64,000 nucleotides of DNA from positions 496,001 through 560,000 of the forward strand of contig JAGOBH010000001.1 of assembly GCA_017983495.1 (NCBI GenBank), written 5' to 3'. The notes under the pieces are model-generated. The model was not told where the DNA came from. It was given only the letters and a program-made list of their open reading frames with translations, and searched no databases. Shown in pieces: positions 50,873 through 59,670 of this stretch. The stretch is from Pyrinomonadaceae bacterium (lineage in GTDB: Bacteria > Acidobacteriota > Blastocatellia > Pyrinomonadales > Pyrinomonadaceae). The stretch's first letter is position 1. Every line of letters begins with the position of its first letter. A program made the position numbers and the translations under genes.

Positions 50873-51396
50873 CCGATATTGAACTAAAAGCAACAAATCT
50901 TCATTGGCTGGTGGAAAGTGATCCATTCGGCGATTGCTGTCTCCACGGCGGAGTTTACCTAAGAATAGGAGACACCCTTCTTTCTGATGGTAACAACGAG
51001 GACTGGACGGTAAGTACTGCGGCGTTCAACCTATTGAAAACCATCAAACAAAACCATGAGTTGGACAGTGAACGACCCCTCATTCCTCACTGCGGACATA
51101 CCATGTGGCTCGCGGAAGGTGAGCCAGATGGTCTTTACCTCGGAGGCTGCGACATAGGAATTGATTGGACCATTCAACACGAATCCGGAAAGGTCGTACA
51201 CAAACTTGGTGGTAGTAGAACTGTTGAAATGAGTTCCGATATTTGGCGAAAGGCGATATGCCAATTCTCCGATGAAGTGTTTGAATTTTTTATGACCGCT
51301 TGGCCGAAAAATATTGCCGATGAGAGCGATCTCAAAGGGTTTGAACTTTTCATGAGTTTGTGGCGCCAATATCGTACCGCCGCGAATGTTCAATAA
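50869..51396 (+). CDS. Unrecognised soluble protein, AT-richer than neighbours
   Basis: 175 residues, no signal or helix; WLVESDPFGDCCLHGGVYLRIGD and HTMWLAEGEPDGLYLGGCDIGIDW look like paired beta-rich segments, followed by helices rich in Trp and Phe. Base composition and codon use are visibly AT-richer than the flanking genes, which suggests transfer. It is inserted with a 4-bp overlap upstream and no gap downstream. It resembles contact-dependent immunity-type proteins in composition only; I do not assign a function. Confidence 0.7.
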   Translation: MTDIELKATNLHWLVESDPFGDCCLHGGVYLRIGDTLLSDGNNEDWTVSTAAFNLLKTIKQNHELDSERPLIPHCGHTMWLAEGEPDGLYLGGCDIGIDWTIQHESGKVVHKLGGSRTVEMSSDIWRKAICQFSDEVFEFFMTAWPKNIADESDLKGFELFMSLWRQYRTAANVQ

Positions 51397-52464
51397 ATGC
51401 AAGCAGAGATCGCCATTCAAAAGAAAACCCCGGTCGACCGCTGGTTGTTCTCCACCTCAATTGATCTGACGGTCTTTTTGGGAAGTGCCGTGTTGTCGTT
51501 GGTGTTGCTGGCGGTCGGTTGGCAGATCGGGGTTTTGAATGGTGATTCACCGGAATGGACGTGGATCTCGGCGGTGCTGCTGATCGATGTGGCGCACGTC
51601 TGGTCGACGAGTTTTCGGGTGTATTTTGACAAAGAGGAGTTGAAGCGAAGGTTTTGGCTCTATTTGCTGGTGCCGATCTCTGGCTACGCTCTCGGTGTCG
51701 CTCTCTATTCCGAGGGAGAACTTGTATTTTGGAAGGTGCTGGCGGCTATCGCGGTGTTTCATTTCGTCCGGCAGCAATATGGTTGGGTCAATCTGTACCG
51801 GCGAAAGCTCGGCGAGACGTCAAGACTGACGTGGTGGATCGATGCCGCTGCTGTCTATCTGGCAAGCGTTTATCCGCTGGCGTTTTGGATGACGAGCCTG
51901 CCGCGCAACTTTGAGTGGTTTGTACCGAACGATTTTGTGCCGCTACCGACGATGGTCGAGGCCGTCTTGTTTCCGGTCTATGTTCTCGCTCTGACCGCCT
52001 ATTTTGGCAAGTCGATCTATCAATATTTCGTAAACGGTTTTCTGAATATCGGCAAGGATATCGTCGTCGCGACGACCTCTGTCTGCTGGTATGTGGGCAT
52101 CGTTTATTTCAATTCGGACTACGCATTTACGGTCACTAACATTATTATTCACGGCGTTCCGTACTTTGCGCTCATATACGTTTATGCTCGGTTTCGGCGT
52201 GAATCGACGGGCCGCGTTTACCGGACGCTGTCGTCGAACTGGGTCGTGTTCCTAGCGACGCTTTGGGCTCTCGCCTATTTCGAAGAGATATTCTGGCACC
52301 GAGGCGTCTGGCATGAACGGCAATGGCTGTTTGGCGGCGATTGGGAATTGGGCAATCTAAAAATGTACGTTGTGCCGCTACTCGCGGTGCCGCAGTTGAC
52401 CCATTACGTCCTCGACGGATTTATCTGGCGACGCGGCAGCAGCCCTGATTTTCGACTGATGTAG
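51397..52464 (+). CDS. Polytopic membrane protein, unknown function
   Basis: 355 residues, about eight to nine predicted transmembrane helices, with several conserved-looking His and aromatic clusters (DVAHVWSTSFRVYFD, FHFVRQQYGWVNLYRRK, IIHGVPYFALIYVY, LTHYVLDGFIWR). The distribution of membrane-embedded His (H-x2-W, FHFVRQQ, HGVPY, THYVLD) suggests metal or haem binding, or fatty-acid-type chemistry. The start follows the previous stop with no gap or ribosome-binding site, indicating coupling. No family named. Confidence 0.78.
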   Translation: MQAEIAIQKKTPVDRWLFSTSIDLTVFLGSAVLSLVLLAVGWQIGVLNGDSPEWTWISAVLLIDVAHVWSTSFRVYFDKEELKRRFWLYLLVPISGYALGVALYSEGELVFWKVLAAIAVFHFVRQQYGWVNLYRRKLGETSRLTWWIDAAAVYLASVYPLAFWMTSLPRNFEWFVPNDFVPLPTMVEAVLFPVYVLALTAYFGKSIYQYFVNGFLNIGKDIVVATTSVCWYVGIVYFNSDYAFTVTNIIIHGVPYFALIYVYARFRRESTGRVYRTLSSNWVVFLATLWALAYFEEIFWHRGVWHERQWLFGGDWELGNLKMYVVPLLAVPQLTHYVLDGFIWRRGSSPDFRLM

Positions 52465-52536
52465 ATCGGTGAGCACGGCCGCAGGCAGTTATCGTGCTAT
52501 TTTGTAGTGATCGTGAGAACTTTCCATCTGAACAAA

Positions 52537-53136
52537 ATGCGGCTTTCAAAGGCGATGCTGACATGCCTTACGATACTGCTTGTCTTTTCGGCGGCATGCA
52601 GACGTTCGGGCGGTTCGATCGGCATTCTGAGTCCACTCGACGAGACCGCCGAGGCGGCCGCAATTGTCGCTGACGCGAACAAGGACCTGACCAAGATCAA
52701 GGTGCTTTATGACCAGAATGAGGGCAAACGTGAGGATTTGAAGGCCGCAATGGAAAAGAACGATGTGGTCGAGGCGAAAAAGATAGCCGACGAGGTGCTA
52801 TATCTGATCAATGACGGCACTGCGTTTGGCAAGAGCGCGGTCGAGAAGATACAAAAGGCACAGGAAATGCAGGTCAACGACGACTATCGTGAGTATCTGC
52901 GTTTGAAGGAGGAGTCATTAAAGCGGCAGCTTGAGGCTTTTGAAAACTATCGTCAGGCGGCCCGCATTTTGCGCGACAGCTATGACCCGAAAAACGCCGC
53001 GATGCGTGACAAGGTCAAAGAGGAATTTAAGACCCGCAGCGAGAACTACCGCAAGATAATGGAAGACGCGCGCGATTATAGCAATCGTGCGAACGAACTC
53101 GCCAAGGACGCACTAAAGCGTCAGCAGGGACAATAA
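52537..53136 (+). CDS. Putative lipoprotein with coiled-coil helices
   Basis: 199 residues from the ATG at 52537, chosen for the signal peptide; a GTG at 52507 is possible. The lipobox VFSAAC ends the signal. The mature part is almost all helical and charged (heptad-like runs such as DYREYLRLKEESLKRQLEAF). No family recognised. Faces a convergent PDZ gene across a terminator. Confidence 0.7.
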   Translation: MRLSKAMLTCLTILLVFSAACRRSGGSIGILSPLDETAEAAAIVADANKDLTKIKVLYDQNEGKREDLKAAMEKNDVVEAKKIADEVLYLINDGTAFGKSAVEKIQKAQEMQVNDDYREYLRLKEESLKRQLEAFENYRQAARILRDSYDPKNAAMRDKVKEEFKTRSENYRKIMEDARDYSNRANELAKDALKRQQGQ

Positions 53137-53139
53137 AAA

Positions 53140-53162
53140 TGAGGCGAATTCATTCCGCCTCA
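53140..53162. terminator. Terminator between convergent genes
   Basis: TGAGGCG / CGCCTCA stem with an AT-rich loop and A/T tracts on both sides. Confidence 0.65.
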
Positions 53163-53185
53163 CAATAAGTCGCATTCCTTACAAT

Positions 53186-54196
53186 TTAGAGAACACGGCC
53201 GGGACTCAGCAGCGTTGTGGCTGCCGGAGGTGTCGGCGGCTTCACCTGACGCATTTTTTGCGGCATTGGCGGAAAAGGCGCTTCGCCTTCTTCTGTTTTA
53301 AAAACAAATCCGGGTGTTTTTGACACTTCGGGTGTGACGGATATCGTCTGACGGTTGCGGTCGCGGACGATCGTCAGTTGGACATCGCCTTCCTTTTTAC
53401 CGCCGATCGTGCGGATCAGGTCAAGCTCGCCTTTAACGGCCTTGCCGTCAGCCTCGACAACAATGTCGCCGGCCTTGATGCCCGATTTGAATGCAGGCGA
53501 ACCCTCGCGGACCGAGTTGACCATTATGCCGCCCTCGACGCCAAAATGGTCTGCCAACTGCTTGGTCAACGGGGTAATGCCGATACCGATCTGGCGACCC
53601 GAGCCCGCACGCCATATAAAGCTCTCGGCGTTACCGTCGGGCGACGTCCAGATCTGCGGCATCTCGCCCTTTGGCAGTTCCTTAAGCTGACGCAGCTCTT
53701 TCAGGTCGGGGATCTCGAACTTTCCGACTGGTCCGGGGAACGAGAATGCAAAATTGCCGTTTTCAAATTTCGGACCCGGCCGCTTGCCGATCGTTGCCGT
53801 TATCTCCTGCTCGCTGCCATTCCGTGAGATCACGAGTTTAGTTTTGTGGTCGGCCGCGATCTCGCCGATCAGACGCGTCAGCTTTCGCGTGCCGGTGATC
53901 TCATCTCCATCAACACTGATGATAACGTCCCCGGGCTGAAGACCGGCCGCCTGAGCGGGCGAATCTTCCAATACCCTTTCGACAGCCACACCGCGAACCT
54001 CACGCAGGCCGAATTTTGCAAAATTCTCGCTTGTCACCTCAGCGGTCTGAACGCCAAGATAACCGCCGCCGCTTTCAAACGTCCAGGCCATCGCCTGAGC
54101 GGCCTTTTCCTTTTCTTTTTTTGCTTCGGGGGTTTGGCCGAAAACGGAAACCGCACATGCGGCCGTCAGGATAAATACAAATGATCTTTGAAACAT
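53186..54196 (-). CDS. Exported protein with two PDZ domains
   Basis: 336 residues. Signal peptide ending near VFGQ; PDZ1 about 45-130 (YLGVQTAEV, VEDSPAQAAGLQPGDVIISVDG-type); PDZ2 about 205-290 (IGIGITPLTKQ, VREGSPAFKSGIKAGDIVVEADG). No protease catalytic domain, so it is a periplasmic binding or scaffold protein, not an HtrA protease. Proline-rich C-terminal tail. GGAGGT precedes the ATG. Confidence 0.85.
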   Translation of the reverse strand: MFQRSFVFILTAACAVSVFGQTPEAKKEKEKAAQAMAWTFESGGGYLGVQTAEVTSENFAKFGLREVRGVAVERVLEDSPAQAAGLQPGDVIISVDGDEITGTRKLTRLIGEIAADHKTKLVISRNGSEQEITATIGKRPGPKFENGNFAFSFPGPVGKFEIPDLKELRQLKELPKGEMPQIWTSPDGNAESFIWRAGSGRQIGIGITPLTKQLADHFGVEGGIMVNSVREGSPAFKSGIKAGDIVVEADGKAVKGELDLIRTIGGKKEGDVQLTIVRDRNRQTISVTPEVSKTPGFVFKTEEGEAPFPPMPQKMRQVKPPTPPAATTLLSPGRVL

Positions 54197-54327
54197 AATA
54201 CCTCCAGGTTTTTTTATTTATCTGGGGAGAAATTTGTTTTTAGGGAGTAAATACGTGTGTTTTGTATTTTTGTTGCGCTGACGGTGCCAAAAGGTTGCCT
54301 CGCGGGCGGAACGAAACCCGGCAAATT

Positions 54328-55530
54328 TTAGCCGCGAGTGAGCTTAGCGAGACGTTCGGCAGCGGCTTCGAGCGTTTCGTCTTTTTTGCAAAAGCAGAAC
54401 CGGACGAGCTGAGATCCGAGTGCCGGTTCGTGATAGAACGACGAGCCCGGCACGACGGCGACGCCGATCTCGCGGATCAGATGTTTGGTGAACGCGATGT
54501 CATCAGAAAAGCCGAAACTGGAAATGTCGGCCATAACGTAGTACGCACCTTCGGGAAAGTCGCAACGAAAGCCCGCATCTTTTAGCACAGGGACGATAAA
54601 ATCACGCTTTCGCTGATATTCGAGCTGAAGCTCGTCGTAATAGTTGAACGGCAAGCCGAGGGCGTACGTGCCGGCATGTTGCAGCGGATTGGCGGCTCCG
54701 ACGGTGAGAAAATCATGCACTTTGCGGATCGCCGATGTAATGTCCGGCGGGGCGATGCAATAGCCGACGCGCCAGCCGGTGACCGAGTAGGTCTTTGACA
54801 GCGAATTTACGATCACCGTCCGGTCCCGCATGCCTTCGATATTTGCCATGCACGTGTGCGAAAGCGGGTCGTCTTCGTCGACGCCGTAGATGATATGTTC
54901 GTAGATCTCATCGGTGAAGCAGAGAGCGTCGTGTTCCTTGCAAAGATCGGCGATAAATTCGAGTTCGTCCTGAGAGAACACCTTGCCTGTTGGGTTATTG
55001 GGATTGCAGATAATTATCGCCTTGGTGCGTTCATTAAATGCTGCCTTTAGTTCCTCGCGGTCAAAGACGAATCCGTTGTCGGTTCGATAGAGCGGCACGT
55101 GACGCGGAACTGCGTCTGAAAGGATCGCATCCGGGGCGTAATTTTCGTAAAACGGCTCAAATACAACAACCTCTTCGCCAGGATCGACGGTCGCCATCAT
55201 AGCTGCGATCATCCCCTCGGTCGAACCGCAGGTGACGGTTATTTCGGTTTCGGGATCGAGGTCGATGCCGAGAAACCACATCGTCTTTTTAGCTATCGCA
55301 TCGCGAAAACTTTTGACGCCCCATGTGATCGCGTATTGGTTATGGTCAGCGGCGATTGCCTCGATGGCCTTGAGCTTGATGTCTTCAGGTGCCGAAAAAT
55401 CCGGAAAGCCCTGGCCGAGATTGACCGCTCCGTATTTGACCGCTTCGCGCGTCATCTCACGGATGACGGATTCGGTAAATGAGGCAGCTTTGCGGGAAAT
55501 GCGATGCTTGGAGTATCTTGTTTCGCTCAT
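54328..55530 (-). CDS. PLP-dependent class I/II aminotransferase
   Basis: 400 residues, fold type I. VNLGQGFPDFSAPEDI at the N-terminus, NPNNPTGKVFS, DEIYEHIIYG and the PLP-lysine motif NSLSKTYSVTGWRVGY; the C-terminal Arg that binds substrate carboxylate is in SQLVRFCFC. Closest in motif style to methionine/kynurenine-glutamine aminotransferases. Substrate not decided from sequence. Single gene; no close functional neighbour. Confidence 0.88.
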   Translation of the reverse strand: MSETRYSKHRISRKAASFTESVIREMTREAVKYGAVNLGQGFPDFSAPEDIKLKAIEAIAADHNQYAITWGVKSFRDAIAKKTMWFLGIDLDPETEITVTCGSTEGMIAAMMATVDPGEEVVVFEPFYENYAPDAILSDAVPRHVPLYRTDNGFVFDREELKAAFNERTKAIIICNPNNPTGKVFSQDELEFIADLCKEHDALCFTDEIYEHIIYGVDEDDPLSHTCMANIEGMRDRTVIVNSLSKTYSVTGWRVGYCIAPPDITSAIRKVHDFLTVGAANPLQHAGTYALGLPFNYYDELQLEYQRKRDFIVPVLKDAGFRCDFPEGAYYVMADISSFGFSDDIAFTKHLIREIGVAVVPGSSFYHEPALGSQLVRFCFCKKDETLEAAAERLAKLTRG

Positions 55531-55569
55531 AAGAGCATTAAATCACAGATCAAGGCAGATAGGTAGATT

Positions 55570-56553
55570 CTAGTCTCTGTAGCCGGTGGAATTGGCCTGA
55601 TGCCAGGCCCACGCGCTTTCGATTATCTTTTCGAGTTCGGCATATTGCGGCGTCCATCCGAGAATTTCGCGGGCCTTTTTCGCATCCGCGACGAGTTTGG
55701 ACGGGTCGCCGGCACGCCGCGGTGCCATTTTTGCGTCGATCGGAAGTCCGGTTACGCGACGAGCAGTTTCTACGACCTCGTTGACTGAATATCCGCTTCC
55801 ATTGCCGAGATTGATGAATTCGGATCCTTTATCCGCACGCAAGTGTCCGAGAGCCAGCAGATGAGCCGCCGATAGATCTGAGACATGTATGTAGTCACGT
55901 ACCGCCGTCCCGTCGGGCGTGTCGTAATCGTCACCAAATATCGAAACGTGCGGTATCCGGCCCTGAGCCGCGTACAAAGCAAGCGGGATGATGTGCGTCT
56001 CAGGGTCATGATGTTCGCCGTGAGTGGCGGTCGCACCTGACGCATTGAAATACCGGAGTGCAACAAACTTCAGACCGTAAGCATGGTCATAGGTCTCAAG
56101 CGTTCGTTCGATCATGAATTTGGTCCAACCGTACGGATTGGTCGGCTTTTGCGGGTGCAGTTCGTCGATCGGGATATATTGCGGTTCGCCAAACGTCGCA
56201 CAGGTCGACGAAAAGACAAACTTCTTGACACCACCCGTCATCAGCACCTCAAGCAGGCTCAGTGTCTCGACGTAATTGTTTTGGAAATATTTTTGCGGGT
56301 CTTCGACCGATTCGCCGACATAGGCGTACGCCGAAAAATGCATACATGCTTCGATCTCGTGGAGGGTCAGGATACGTTTGACGAGATCTTTATCGCCGAT
56401 ACTGCCCTTGTAAAACGGCACATTTTGGTGGACAGCCTCGCGGTGGCCGTAGACAAGATTGTCGATGACGACGACGTCCTCGCCGTTTTCCCGAAGATCC
56501 TGGACGGCGACGCTGCCGATATAGCCCGCTCCGCCTGTAACTAAAATTGCCAT
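55570..56553 (-). CDS. galE: UDP-glucose 4-epimerase GalE
   Basis: 327 residues, extended [14 protein letters not shown] motif, Ser in [11 protein letters not shown], catalytic YGWTK (Tyr-x3-Lys), substrate-binding [18 protein letters not shown]. It interconverts UDP-glucose and UDP-galactose for polysaccharide precursors. It follows the PglF/CapD-type dehydratase gene by 17 bp in the same direction. Confidence 0.95.
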   Translation of the reverse strand: MAILVTGGAGYIGSVAVQDLRENGEDVVVIDNLVYGHREAVHQNVPFYKGSIGDKDLVKRILTLHEIEACMHFSAYAYVGESVEDPQKYFQNNYVETLSLLEVLMTGGVKKFVFSSTCATFGEPQYIPIDELHPQKPTNPYGWTKFMIERTLETYDHAYGLKFVALRYFNASGATATHGEHHDPETHIIPLALYAAQGRIPHVSIFGDDYDTPDGTAVRDYIHVSDLSAAHLLALGHLRADKGSEFINLGNGSGYSVNEVVETARRVTGLPIDAKMAPRRAGDPSKLVADAKKAREILGWTPQYAELEKIIESAWAWHQANSTGYRD

Positions 56554-56570
56554 GTTTAAATTGTGTCTGC

Positions 56571-58496
56571 CTAGACGGTGACGGTCGAGTTCGCCTTCAG
56601 ATCATCATTGATCTGCGTGATCGATGCCTCAGGCAGAAATTCGTTAAAAACACGCCGCACACGAGCCTCGCTGCCCGAGGCGACCGCCGCCTGAAATTCC
56701 GTGATCAGCTTGGTCACCTCAGGCCGCGAATATGTCGCGATCTTACCGATAAAGATCTTAGGGTTGCGGGTCTTTAGCAGGTTTTCACCAGTGATCTCGA
56801 GCTCCTCAAATAGCTTCTCGCCCATACGGATGCCGGTAAATTTGATATCGATATCCTCGTACGGCGTTAGGCCAGAAAGCCGGATCATGTCCTCGGCGAG
56901 ATCGAGTATCTTGACCGGCCGGCCCATGTCGAGGATAAATATCTCGCCGCCCTCACCCAGCGCGCCGGCCTGGAGCACGAGCTGTGACGCCTCGGGGATC
57001 GTCATGAAATACCGTGTCATCTCTTTATCGGTGACTGTGATCGCCTCGCCCTTTTCGATCTGTTCTCGAAATATCGGGACGACCGAGCCCGCCGACCCGA
57101 GCACGTTTCCGAACCTGACGGCGATGTAATTTGTCTGGTAGTCGGTGTTGAGGTCCTGAATTACGATCTCGGCGATGCGTTTCGAGGCGCCCATTATCGA
57201 CGTCGGATTGACCGCCTTATCCGTCGAGATCATGACAAAATCGGCGGCGCCGAATTCGCCGGCAAGTTCACCCAGACGACGTGTCGCAAAGACATTATTC
57301 TTGATCGCCTCGGACGAATTTACCTCCATCAGCGGCACGTGTTTATGAGCGGCGGCGTGAAAAATGACGTTGGGCCGGTATTGCGAAAAAATCTCGCGCA
57401 TACGCGGCTCGTCGCCAATATCCGCGATCAGCGGAACCACCTTTGTTTCCGGAAATGCCGATGCCAACTCTCGGCCGATCTGGAAAAGAAAAAACTCGGC
57501 ACGCTCGACGAGCAGGATCTGCTCAGGTGCGTAAACAGTGATCTGCCGAACCAACTCCGAGCCGATCGAACCACCCGCCCCGGTTACCATCACGGTCTTA
57601 CCGCTTAAAAATTCATGCAGATTCTCATCGTCTAGCTCGACCGGGTCACGGCCGAGCAGATCTTCGATCTGGACGTCCCGGATGCGGCTGACGGAAATGC
57701 GGCCGTGGGCGATCTCGTTCAGACTAGGTACGATCTGTGCCTTGACCGGTATAGCGCTGCATACGTCCATTATGCGGCGAATCTCTTTGCCCTGAGCCTG
57801 ATCAATAGCGAGCACGACCTGCTTGATGTTGAGTTCGTCGACGAGCCGCGGCAGATCGTGAGTCGTTCCGAGCACCTTGATACCGCTGACGCTGCCTCCG
57901 CGCTTTCGCGGGTCATCATCGACGAAGCCGCGGATCTCGAGCTCGGCATCGGCCCGTCCGATCATTTCCTTTGCCAAAGTCGCACCCATGCGACCGGCCC
58001 CGACGAGTAGTGTGGGTTTTTGCTTAAGACGCTTGCGGCCCGTATAGGTACGGTTCTTTTCGTCGAGCTCATAAACGAAACGGCGGGTGATCCGCAAAGC
58101 GAGCAGGCCACCGAACGCCATGACGGTGTCTATCAGGATCACCGAGATCGGCACCTGCCACCAATTAAATTCGGTAAATATCAGCAGAAACCTGAACGCG
58201 ATGAGTATTACGCCGGAGATGACGGCAGCCTTTATAAAGACTTTGATATCCTCGATGCTTACGTACCGCCAAATAATGGAATAAGCGCCGACCAAAAAGA
58301 GCGTCGAAAGTTGAACGAGAATGACGAACGGAAGCTGTCGAAGAGCAGTATCGACGTAATATTCGCCAAGCTGAATATTGACCGCCGGCAGATAGGCCAC
58401 AAAGAATGCGGCGCACAATACAGCCACATCCGCCAAGAATTGCAGAGGGCGCCTCATGAACCAGTAATTGTCGCTTATCCGTTCGTCTTGAACCAT
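56571..58496 (-). CDS. Membrane nucleotide-sugar 4,6-dehydratase/epimerase (PglF/WbpM/CapD family)
   Basis: 641 residues from the ATG at 58496 (AGGAAA upstream; alternative start 58526). Four N-terminal helices (about 20-130), a CoA-binding-like Rossmann domain (about 150-270), then the SDR domain with [15 protein letters not shown] and the dehydratase signature [17 protein letters not shown], in which Met replaces the usual SDR Tyr as in PglF and WbpM. It probably makes a 4-keto-6-deoxy UDP-sugar at the inner membrane for surface glycans. Operon with galE; divergent from the export gene. Confidence 0.92.
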   Translation of the reverse strand: MVQDERISDNYWFMRRPLQFLADVAVLCAAFFVAYLPAVNIQLGEYYVDTALRQLPFVILVQLSTLFLVGAYSIIWRYVSIEDIKVFIKAAVISGVILIAFRFLLIFTEFNWWQVPISVILIDTVMAFGGLLALRITRRFVYELDEKNRTYTGRKRLKQKPTLLVGAGRMGATLAKEMIGRADAELEIRGFVDDDPRKRGGSVSGIKVLGTTHDLPRLVDELNIKQVVLAIDQAQGKEIRRIMDVCSAIPVKAQIVPSLNEIAHGRISVSRIRDVQIEDLLGRDPVELDDENLHEFLSGKTVMVTGAGGSIGSELVRQITVYAPEQILLVERAEFFLFQIGRELASAFPETKVVPLIADIGDEPRMREIFSQYRPNVIFHAAAHKHVPLMEVNSSEAIKNNVFATRRLGELAGEFGAADFVMISTDKAVNPTSIMGASKRIAEIVIQDLNTDYQTNYIAVRFGNVLGSAGSVVPIFREQIEKGEAITVTDKEMTRYFMTIPEASQLVLQAGALGEGGEIFILDMGRPVKILDLAEDMIRLSGLTPYEDIDIKFTGIRMGEKLFEELEITGENLLKTRNPKIFIGKIATYSRPEVTKLITEFQAAVASGSEARVRRVFNEFLPEASITQINDDLKANSTVTV

Positions 58497-58669
58497 TTTC
58501 CTATCTGATTTGCTGCAGGATAACATTTATTCTGAAATTACTTTCGCAACAGCGCAACTATGAATGCAAAATAACCATCTAACTGAGTTACCGTGCATCG
58601 GAAAAATGGTTGAATAGCGCCATTTTGTGGGGTATGCTGTAGCGGCGACGTTTTCGCGAGGTTTTATTA

Positions 58670-59668
58670 ATGAAGAGCGTTCTAATTTCAATTCTCACAC
58701 TTATTTTCACGGCAGCTGTGATGGTTTCGGCTCAGATGCCGGTGGCGACCGGTACTCCTGACCAAAAAGGCTACATGATCGGACCGGGCGACGAGGTCAC
58801 CGGCAAAGTGCTCGGCGAACCGCAGTACGATTTTGTCGCGACCGTCGACGAGGACGGCCGGATCGAAGTCCCTTTCTTTGATAAACCGGTAATGGCCAAG
58901 TGCCGTTCAGAACGCGAATTGCGGACCGACATTATCAGTCTGCTCGCCAAGTATCTTCGCGACCCCAAGATCAGCATCCGCGTGACCGAGCGCAAGAGCC
59001 GCCCGCCGGCAACTATTTACGGCGAGGTCAACAAACCGCAGGAGATCACGTTGATGCGAAAGGCAACGCTCGTTGAGATACTCGCTGTATCGGGCGGCGT
59101 TAAGGACGAAGCCGGCGGCATGATCCAGGTATTTCGCACGAGGACGCCGTTATGTTCGGATGGACGCGATGACAGCGACTGGAAGGTCACCGGCGGCAAT
59201 GTCACTGACGTACCGTCACGAATGTACAGCCTTGCCAGCGTGAAACTTGGAAAGGAAGAAGCAAACCCGATCATTTATCCCGGCGATGTCATTGTTGTTC
59301 AGAAGGCATCACCGGTCTACATCACGGGCGAGGTTGTCGCTCCGCAGGGAATCTACCTGAAAGAAGACGGCCTGACGCTGACCGAGGCGATCGCGAAGAT
59401 CGGCGGCGTGAGGCGTGAAGCGAAAACGAAAGACATCAAGATATATCGCCTTAAGCCAAACTCAAAGGAACGGGAGATAATTGCCGCAAATTACGACCTT
59501 ATCAAAAAGGGGGAGCAGAAGGACGTGATGCTTGAGCCATATGACATCATCGAGGTAGATAAGGCCAAGAAGAGTATTGGACAGACGATCCTCGATGTTG
59601 TCACCGGTGCAGCCCGGGCCGGCCTGAGCAGTGTGACAAGCGGGCTCAGCTCGAGCGTTATCTATTAA
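58670..59668 (+). CDS. Polysaccharide export protein (Wza-like, SLBB domains)
   Basis: 332 residues. Signal peptide (about 1-22); PES domain (about 35-115) starting MIGPGDEVTGKVLGEPQYDF; SLBB domains (about 120-200 and 215-290; YGEVNKPQEITLMRKATLVEIL, ITGEVVAPQGIYLKEDGLTLTEAI). A C-terminal helix (SIGQTILDVVTGAARAG) fits an outer-membrane helix. It should form the outer-membrane channel of a capsule or exopolysaccharide exporter. No other exporter genes are in the window. Confidence 0.88.
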   Translation: MKSVLISILTLIFTAAVMVSAQMPVATGTPDQKGYMIGPGDEVTGKVLGEPQYDFVATVDEDGRIEVPFFDKPVMAKCRSERELRTDIISLLAKYLRDPKISIRVTERKSRPPATIYGEVNKPQEITLMRKATLVEILAVSGGVKDEAGGMIQVFRTRTPLCSDGRDDSDWKVTGGNVTDVPSRMYSLASVKLGKEEANPIIYPGDVIVVQKASPVYITGEVVAPQGIYLKEDGLTLTEAIAKIGGVRREAKTKDIKIYRLKPNSKEREIIAANYDLIKKGEQKDVMLEPYDIIEVDKAKKSIGQTILDVVTGAARAGLSSVTSGLSSSVIY

Positions 59669-59670
59669 TG

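Noticed and set aside
54285..54310. Minus-strand TGGCAC near the aminotransferase gene as a sigma-54 promoter
   Set aside because: The -12 tetramer is GCGC, and it points into an unrelated gene end.
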